From: CAZALT01 sp964485515 | GTDB lineage: Bacteria > Actinomycetota > Acidimicrobiia > Acidimicrobiales > Acidimicrobilacustridaceae | Assembly (NCBI GenBank): GCA_964485515.1 | Contig: CAZALT010000137.1 | Coordinates: 1 to 9,564 of the forward strand | Reading direction: 5' to 3' | Length of the DNA: 9,564 nucleotides | Shown: positions 4,814 through 9,564 of the stretch, in pieces | Numbering within the stretch: position 1 is the stretch's first letter | Layout of the letters: each line of letters starts with the position of its first letter | Notes under the pieces: generated by a model | What the model was told of the DNA's origin: nothing | Database searches by the model: none | The model's input: only the letters and a program-made list of their open reading frames with translations | Position numbers and translations under genes: made by a program

Positions 4814-7299
4814 AGGTCCTGCTTTCTTGGCTCCGGGAGTTCGCTCCGTTCGAGGGCGACCCTGTCGCGCTCGGCAACGAGATGAGCGACCTGGGCATGG
4901 CCGTCGAGTCCATCGATCACATCGGGGCGGGCCTCGACGGCATCGTCGTCGCCCGCGTGCTCGATCTCCGCCCGCATCCCAACGCCGACAAGATCCAACT
5001 CGTCGACGTCGACCGTGGCGACGGCGAGGCCCTGCAGATCTGCTGCGGTGCGTTCAACATGGCCGTCGGCGATCTGGTTCCGCTCGCCACGCTCGGCACC
5101 GTCATGCCTGGCGGCATGAAGATCGAGAAGCGCAAGCTGCGCGGCGAGGTGTCCAACGGCATGCTGTGCTCGACCTCCGAGCTCGGCGTCGGTGACGACG
5201 ACGAGGGTGGCATCAAGATCCTCCGTCCCGAGCTGGTGCCGGGCACCGACATCAAAGAGGCGCTGGGCATCGAGACCGACGTCCTCTACGACCTCGAGAT
5301 CAACCCGAACCGGCCCGACGCCATGTCGGTCGCCGGTGTCGCCCGCGATCTCGCGGCCCGCCTCGGCATCCCGTTCGCCATCCCGACACCCAACCCCCCG
5401 ACACCCAAGCTCCCGGCTCCGACCGGCGGTCAGGTCGACGAGCTCGTCTCGGTCGACATCGTCGACGGCGACCTGTGCGGCCGCTTCCACGTCCGGGTGC
5501 TCCGCGACATCCCGGCGGGTCCGTCGCCCGACTGGATCGCCCGTCGGCTCACCGCCCTCGGCATGCGGCCGATCAACCGGGTGGTCGACGTGTCGAACTA
5601 CGTCATGCTCGAGCTCGGCCAGCCCAACCACACGTTCGACCTGGCCAAGGTCGCCGGTGGCAGGCTCGGCGTGCGCTGGGCGCGTGACGGCGAGACCGTC
5701 ACGACCCTCGACGGCGAGGAGCGCGCCCTCATCGCCGACGATGGTGTCGTCGTCGATGGCCACGACGCGGTGATCTCGATCGCCGGGGTCATGGGTGGGG
5801 CATCGACCGAGATCGACGACACCACCACCGACGTCCTGCTCGAGATGGCGTGGTGGCAGCCGATGGCCATCGCCCGCACCTCGGCCCGCCTCGGCTTGCG
5901 CAGCGAGGCGTCGATGCGCTTCGAGCGGGGCTCCGATCCCGACATCATCGACCTGGCCGCCGACCGCTTCGTCGAGCTCCTCCTCGCCGATGCCGTCGAT
6001 GCCGTCGATGCCGTCGGTTCGGTCGATCCCGTCGATGCCATTGATGCCGTCGGTTCGGTTGATGCCGTCGGTTCGGTCGATGCCAGTTCCGGTTCCGCAG
6101 GTTCCGGCTCGGTCGTCAGCGGCGCCGCCGACGCCCGCGGATCGCTCACGTCGTCGCCGACGATCGACGTGCGCACGGCCCGGCTGAACGGGCTGCTCGG
6201 CACCGAGCTGACCGACGAGGAGATCCGCGACCTCCTGGTGCCGATCGGCTTCGTCGTGGAGATGGGCGACGTCCCGGGCATCCAGCGCGTCACCGTCCCC
6301 AGCTTCCGACCCGACACGACCACCGAGACCGACGTGGCCGAAGAGGTGGCACGCCACTTCGGCTACTCGAAGATCACGCCGACGATGCCGACGGCGAAGC
6401 GCATCGGGAGCCTCACCCCGCAGCAGGCCGATCGTCGGCTCGTGCGCCAGGTGCTGGTCGGTCTGGGCATCGACGAAGCCCTGCCCAACCCCTTCCTCGA
6501 CCCCGACGACCTCGCCAAGACCGGAAGCCCCGAGCGGGCGGTCGTGCTCACCAACCCGATGGCGGCCGAGGAGAGCGTGCTGCGCACGTCGCTTCGTCCG
6601 GGCCTGTTGGGTGTGGTGGCGCACAACGCCTCGCACCGCAACCCGGGTGTCCGGGTGTTCGAGATCGGCAAGGTGTTCCTTCGTTCGGCCGACGCCGTCT
6701 TGCCGGACGAACCCGAACAGCTGGCCGTCGCCCTCGCAGGTTCGGCGGCGCCCGATGCCGTGGCCGCGCTGTTCGAGGTCACCGGTGCGCTGGCCGTCGA
6801 CGAGGTCGTGATCGAGCAGCGGGCGATCGGGGGTCTTCATCCGACCCGTTCGGGGGAGATCGTCATCGGGGGCGCGGTCGTCGGCGTGGTCGGTGAGATC
6901 GATCCTGGTGTGCTCGCCGCCTTCGACGTGACCGAGCGTGTCGCCTGGTTCGAGCTCGACCTCGACCGGCTCTTGGCCTGCGCCCACGCCGAGCGTGCCT
7001 ATCGACACGTGAGCCGCTACCCGTCGAGCGACATCGACCTCGCCTTCGAGGTCGACGAGTCGGCGTCGGCGCAGGCGGTCGAGACGGCGATCCGAGATGC
7101 CGGTGGCGAGCTCGTGGTCTCGGTGCGTCTGTTCGACGTGTTCCGTGGCGGCTCGTTGGCCGACGGCGTGCGGAGCCTGGCGTATGCCTTGCGCCTCCAG
7201 GCTCCAGATCGGACGCTTACCGACGACGAGGTGACCGAGGTTCGCACCCGGATCATCGCCGCGGTCGAAGGCGCGCTGCCCGCCAAGCTCCGAGGCTGA
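4810..7299 (+). CDS. pheT: Phenylalanyl-tRNA synthetase beta subunit
   Basis: The 829-residue protein is the tRNA-binding and editing subunit. Domains in order: the N-terminal B1 segment MKVLLSWLREFAPFEG; the EMAP/Trbp111-like tRNA-binding domain at about 40-150 (HPNADKIQLVDV, KRKLRGEVSNGMLCSTSELG); a Pro-rich link at 192-205; the B3/B4 editing domain to about 390 (NPNRPDAMSVAGVARDLA precedes it; NRVVDVSNYVMLELGQPNHTFD within); a repeat insert at 394-438; B5 at about 450-515 ending in HFGYSKI; the class II-like core to about 720; and the C-terminal FDX-ACB anticodon-binding domain from YRHVSRYPSSDIDLAF (731) to the end. A GAGAGG about 8 bases upstream can serve as Shine-Dalgarno. Length is in the family range. 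The D-A-V/G-S-V repeat is the odd part. Confidence 0.96.
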   Translation: MKVLLSWLREFAPFEGDPVALGNEMSDLGMAVESIDHIGAGLDGIVVARVLDLRPHPNADKIQLVDVDRGDGEALQICCGAFNMAVGDLVPLATLGTVMPGGMKIEKRKLRGEVSNGMLCSTSELGVGDDDEGGIKILRPELVPGTDIKEALGIETDVLYDLEINPNRPDAMSVAGVARDLAARLGIPFAIPTPNPPTPKLPAPTGGQVDELVSVDIVDGDLCGRFHVRVLRDIPAGPSPDWIARRLTALGMRPINRVVDVSNYVMLELGQPNHTFDLAKVAGGRLGVRWARDGETVTTLDGEERALIADDGVVVDGHDAVISIAGVMGGASTEIDDTTTDVLLEMAWWQPMAIARTSARLGLRSEASMRFERGSDPDIIDLAADRFVELLLADAVDAVDAVGSVDPVDAIDAVGSVDAVGSVDASSGSAGSGSVVSGAADARGSLTSSPTIDVRTARLNGLLGTELTDEEIRDLLVPIGFVVEMGDVPGIQRVTVPSFRPDTTTETDVAEEVARHFGYSKITPTMPTAKRIGSLTPQQADRRLVRQVLVGLGIDEALPNPFLDPDDLAKTGSPERAVVLTNPMAAEESVLRTSLRPGLLGVVAHNASHRNPGVRVFEIGKVFLRSADAVLPDEPEQLAVALAGSAAPDAVAALFEVTGALAVDEVVIEQRAIGGLHPTRSGEIVIGGAVVGVVGEIDPGVLAAFDVTERVAWFELDLDRLLACAHAERAYRHVSRYPSSDIDLAFEVDESASAQAVETAIRDAGGELVVSVRLFDVFRGGSLADGVRSLAYALRLQAPDRTLTDDEVTEVRTRIIAAVEGALPAKLRG
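5989..6087 (+). repeat. Minisatellite in pheT: 9-bp units GATGCCGTC / GGTTCGGTC
   Basis: Eleven consecutive 9-base units, in frame with pheT, are built on GATGCCGTC (Asp-Ala-Val) and GGTTCGGTC (Gly-Ser-Val). The order is DAV, DAV, DAV, GSV, DPV, DAI, DAV, GSV, DAV, GSV, DAS (residues 394-426). A Ser/Gly stretch (GGTTCC-type) continues to about 6110. The higher-order DAV-GSV pairing recurs, as expected of slippage or unequal exchange. It falls between the B3/B4 and B5 domains, a surface linker, so copy changes in steps of 9 bases would not break the frame. Confidence 0.85.
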
Positions 7300-7368
7300 C
7301 CCGGACGTCTCCCGGACTCTCATGGGTCGGGTCCGCTGACGTCGCCGCGAGTCGGCCCGCTGGCCGAA

Positions 7369-7424
7369 ATTGCGTAGATCTCGCGCGCAAACCGCACGAG
7401 ATCGACGCCAAAACGAACGAGATT
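7369..7424. repeat. Phased inverted/direct repeats upstream of argC
   Basis: GATCTCG (7377-7383) and CGAGATC (7397-7403) form a 7-bp dyad, extended inward by GCG/CGC after one mismatch. CGAGATT recurs at 7418-7424. The three elements start 20 and 21 bases apart, about two helical turns each. ATTGCGTA (7369-7376) resembles the first half of the ARG box at 7423. The arrangement suggests extra regulator contacts upstream of argC. The preceding part of the gap (7300-7368) shows only a weak 5-bp hairpin and no T-run, so no convincing pheT terminator is seen. Confidence 0.4.
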
Positions 7425-7438
7425 GCATAATCATGCGA
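7423..7438. promoter_or_regulatory. ARG-box-like operator of the arg operon
   Basis: TTGCATAATCATGCGA is an inverted repeat (TTGCAT / ATGCGA, one mismatch) around AATC. It closely resembles the actinobacterial ARG box of the form TTGCATA-N-N-N-ATGCAA bound by the arginine repressor ArgR. It lies 19 bases before the argC ATG and covers the -35 or -10 of both candidate promoters, so binding with arginine present would block transcription. The argR gene itself is not in the window. Confidence 0.7.
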
Positions 7439-7457
7439 TTACTCGTATCGTTCCCGC
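7423..7457 (+). promoter_or_regulatory. Candidate argC promoter(s), possibly leaderless
   Basis: Two -10 candidates are visible. TATCGT (7446-7451) lies 6 bases before the ATG with TTGCAT (7423-7428) 17 bases upstream as a -35. It would give a leaderless argC mRNA, in agreement with the absence of a Shine-Dalgarno (the sequence before ATG is CGTTCCCGC). CATAAT (7426-7431) is a closer match to TATAAT but has only a weak -35. Either would be covered by the ARG box. Confidence 0.5.
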
Positions 7458-8510
7458 ATGGCCAAGATCGGCATCATCGGGGCATCGGGGTTCACCGGAG
7501 CGGAGCTGCTGCGGCTGGCGGCGCGCCACCCCGACCTCGACGTCGACTTCGCCACCGGCGACTCACAGGCCGGCACCGAGGTCGCCGCCCTCTATCCGAG
7601 CCTGGCCGCCGCCTACCCCGACGTCTCGTTCGTGAGCTACGACGACGACCTGCTCGATGGGATCGATCTCGTGTTCCTCGGCCTCCCGCACGGGGCGTCG
7701 CAGGCGATCGTCCCCTCACTGGTCGAACGCGACGTCAAGGTCGTCGACCTCGCCGCTGACTTCCGGCTGGGCGACGCTGCCCTGTACCCCACCTGGTACG
7801 GCGAGCAGCACTCGTCCCCCGATCTCCTGGCCGACTTCGCCTACGGCCTGCCCGAGCTCTTCCGGTCGAGCATCGAGGGAGCAACCCTGATCGCCGCCCC
7901 GGGTTGCTATCCCACGGCCTCGGCGCTCGCCATGGCGCCGCTCGTGTCAGCCGACTTGGCCTCGACGTCGGGGATCGTCGTCGACGCAGCCAGCGGGGTG
8001 TCCGGCGCCGGTCGGCCACCCAAGCCGCACACGACGTTCAACGCCGTCGACGAGGACTACACCGCCTACGGCCTCGTCGACCATCGGCACACCCCCGAGA
8101 TCGAGCAGTCGCTCGCCCGGGTCGCCGGCGTCGGTGCCGAAGACGTCGACGTCCTGTTCACCCCGCACCTCGCGCCCATGAACCGGGGCATCTTGGCCAC
8201 CTGCTACCTGCGGCCCACGCCCGAAGGCGCGGCGAAGTCCGGCGACGAGCTGCTCGAGCACTACGCCTCGTTCTACGCCGACGAGGGGTTCGTCGTGGTC
8301 AGCGACCGGTCGCCGTCCACCAAGGCTTCGCTCGGCTCGAACGTCGCACACGTGACGGTTCGAACCGATCCGCGCACCGGTTGGCTCGTGGCCATCGCGG
8401 CCATCGACAACCTCACCAAGGGTGCGTCGGGCCAGGCCGTGCAATGCGCCAACATCATCCTCGGTCTCGACGAGAGCACCGGGCTCGACACCGTGGGGGT
8501 CTACCCGTGA
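7458..8510 (+). CDS. argC: N-acetyl-gamma-glutamyl-phosphate reductase
   Basis: The enzyme reduces N-acetylglutamyl phosphate to the semialdehyde with NADPH, the third step of arginine synthesis, in the cytoplasm. The 350-residue protein has normal length. The NADP-binding motif is GASGFTGAELLRL (8-20). The catalytic cysteine is C150 in AAPGCYPTA. The active-site HRHTPEI has H209/H211. The C-terminal TKGASGQAVQCAN closes the cofactor site. ATG 7458 places the Rossmann strand MAKIGIIGASG right at the N-terminus, as usual. Its TGA overlaps the argJ GTG by four bases, indicating translational coupling. It is preceded by an ARG-box-like operator. Confidence 0.96.
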   Translation: MAKIGIIGASGFTGAELLRLAARHPDLDVDFATGDSQAGTEVAALYPSLAAAYPDVSFVSYDDDLLDGIDLVFLGLPHGASQAIVPSLVERDVKVVDLAADFRLGDAALYPTWYGEQHSSPDLLADFAYGLPELFRSSIEGATLIAAPGCYPTASALAMAPLVSADLASTSGIVVDAASGVSGAGRPPKPHTTFNAVDEDYTAYGLVDHRHTPEIEQSLARVAGVGAEDVDVLFTPHLAPMNRGILATCYLRPTPEGAAKSGDELLEHYASFYADEGFVVVSDRSPSTKASLGSNVAHVTVRTDPRTGWLVAIAAIDNLTKGASGQAVQCANIILGLDESTGLDTVGVYP

Positions 8511-9564
8511 GCGTCACCGCAGCACAGGGCTTCGTGGCCGCGGGCATCCACGCCGGCATCAAGGCGAGCGGCAACCCCGACCTCTCCCTTGTCGCCACCG
8601 AAGACGGCGTCGCCGTGCCATCGGCCGGCGTCTTCACCTCCAACCTCCTGACGGCACCGCCGGTCATGGTGTCACGCGGCCACCTCGCGGCGACCAGCGG
8701 ACGGAGCGCAGGGGTCATCTTGAACAGCGGCAACGCCAACGCGGCGACGGGCGACCGCGGCCTGGCTCACGCCGAAGCCATGTGTGCCGCCGCGGCCGGC
8801 GAGATCGGCTGCGAGCCCGACGAGATCCTCGTTTGCTCCACCGGCCTCATCGGGATCCCGCTGCCGATCGACGTCGTGCTGGCAGGCGTCGCCCCCCTCG
8901 CCGCGGCCCGCACCGCGGAGGGTGGCGCCGCGGCGGCCGAGGCGATTCGCACGACGGACACCGCACGGAAGGAGGCCCTCGTGGAGGGCTCGACCTTCAC
9001 CCTCGGAGGCATGGCCAAGGGCGCAGCGATGCTCGCCCCCAACATGGCGACGATGCTCGCCGTGCTCACCACCGACGCCGAGCTCACCTCCGACGAGCTC
9101 ACCACCGCACTTCGACAGGCGGTGGCCCAGTCGTTCAACCGGCTGTCGGTCGACGGCTGCACCTCCACGAACGACACCGTGCTCGTCCTGGCCAGTGGCC
9201 TCCGGGGACGGCCCGACCGCACCGAGTTCGACGACGCCTTGCGCTCGGCGTGCCTCGACCTCGCCTCGCAGATGGCGATGGACGCCGAAGGCGCCACCAA
9301 GTTCGTGCGGGTGACCGTCGTGGGCGCCGTCAGCGAGGACGACGCCGACAAGGCCGCTCGGCGCGTCGCCGACAGCCTGCTCGTGAAGTGCTCGTGGTAC
9401 GGCGGCAAGGCCTACTGGGGGAGGGTGGCGAGCGAGCTGGGCAGCTCCGGTGCCGCGTTCGATCAGACGAAGGTGTCGGTCGCCTACGGCAGCACCGTCG
9501 TGTGCGCGGGTGGCATGGCGGTCGAGCACGACGTCGCCGCCGTCGAGGCCCACATGGCCGGTGC
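8507..9564 (+). CDS. argJ: Bifunctional ornithine acetyltransferase / N-acetylglutamate synthase, 5' part
   Basis: The frame is open from GTG 8507 to the right edge, 352 codons; the full protein is usually about 390-405 residues, so some 40-50 are missing. ArgJ transfers the acetyl group from N-acetylornithine to glutamate, and can often also use acetyl-CoA, closing the acetyl cycle of arginine synthesis. Visible motifs: NSGNANAATG (73-82), the oxyanion-hole STGLIG (111-116), MAKGAAMLAPNMATMLA (169-185) where the precursor is self-cleaved before T182, the nucleophile, and SVDGCTSTNDT (214-224). The GTG is chosen because it overlaps the argC stop as GTGA and gives the expected N-terminus (GFVAAGIHAGIK). 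Confidence 0.95.
   Translation, partial: MSVTAAQGFVAAGIHAGIKASGNPDLSLVATEDGVAVPSAGVFTSNLLTAPPVMVSRGHLAATSGRSAGVILNSGNANAATGDRGLAHAEAMCAAAAGEIGCEPDEILVCSTGLIGIPLPIDVVLAGVAPLAAARTAEGGAAAAEAIRTTDTARKEALVEGSTFTLGGMAKGAAMLAPNMATMLAVLTTDAELTSDELTTALRQAVAQSFNRLSVDGCTSTNDTVLVLASGLRGRPDRTEFDDALRSACLDLASQMAMDAEGATKFVRVTVVGAVSEDDADKAARRVADSLLVKCSWYGGKAYWGRVASELGSSGAAFDQTKVSVAYGSTVVCAGGMAVEHDVAAVEAHMAG

Noticed and set aside
5989..6087. CRISPR-like array in pheT
   Set aside because: Units are 9 bases, contiguous, without spacers and in frame; it is a coding minisatellite.
7300..7368. Intrinsic terminator after pheT
   Set aside because: Only a 5-bp CGGAC/GTCCG pairing with a long loop and no T-run; too weak to call.
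4804..7434. 876-residue open frame antisense to the whole of pheT
   Set aside because: It mirrors pheT codon by codon, has the His/Asp/Arg/Gly-rich composition of a GC-rich antisense frame, shows no domain, and includes the antisense of the minisatellite. The sense strand is clearly a complete PheT.
8672..9553. 293-residue minus-strand frame over argJ
   Set aside because: The plus strand is an unbroken ArgJ with all motifs; the minus frame is its shadow.

Overview
The window is GC-rich DNA from the Actinomycetota. The gene order infC-rpmI-rplT-rRNA methyltransferase-pheS-pheT-argC-argJ is the one found in mycobacteria and streptomycetes, with a DUF1844-like gene divergent from infC. Protein style (several D/E/V/A-rich stretches, a short cold-shock-like protein with an FPFHC motif) suggests a deep-branching class such as Acidimicrobiia. 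That placement is an inference from sequence style and was not tested by phylogeny.

Region by region: 1-239 is the 3' end of a small cold-shock-domain-like gene. It converges on a DUF1844-like gene (323-805, minus strand), with a 17-bp tandem repeat between them. From 806 to 1166 there is no obvious protein gene. This stretch holds a 20-bp dyad next to the DUF1844 start, a possible divergent promoter, and a run of hairpins (870-1016) ending in a near-perfect intrinsic terminator (1025-1067) about 100 bases ahead of infC. infC itself lacks ATG, GTG or TTG in the right place. It appears to start at AUA (1167) behind a good Shine-Dalgarno, with a stop codon in the same frame just upstream. rpmI and rplT follow, then a SpoU/TrmH-family RNA 2'-O-methyltransferase.

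A 145-base gap with a 22-bp tandem repeat leads to pheS, which looks leaderless. pheS and pheT, the two subunits of phenylalanyl-tRNA synthetase, are separated by a 45-codon open frame whose start overlaps the pheS stop (TGATG) and whose stop overlaps the pheT start (ATGA). pheT carries an in-frame minisatellite encoding D-A-V / G-S-V tripeptides between its B3/B4 and B5 domains.

A 158-base gap with an ARG-box-like operator and a likely leaderless promoter then precedes argC. argC overlaps argJ by four bases (GTGA), and argJ runs off the window end. Functionally the window joins translation (initiation factor IF3, L35, L20, rRNA modification, Phe-tRNA charging) to the start of the arginine biosynthesis operon.

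No tRNA or rRNA genes, insertion sequences, CRISPR arrays or prophage genes were seen. The core genes are ordinary. The unusual material lies in the control regions: the infC leader and start, the pheS-pheT junction, the pheT repeat and the argC operator region.
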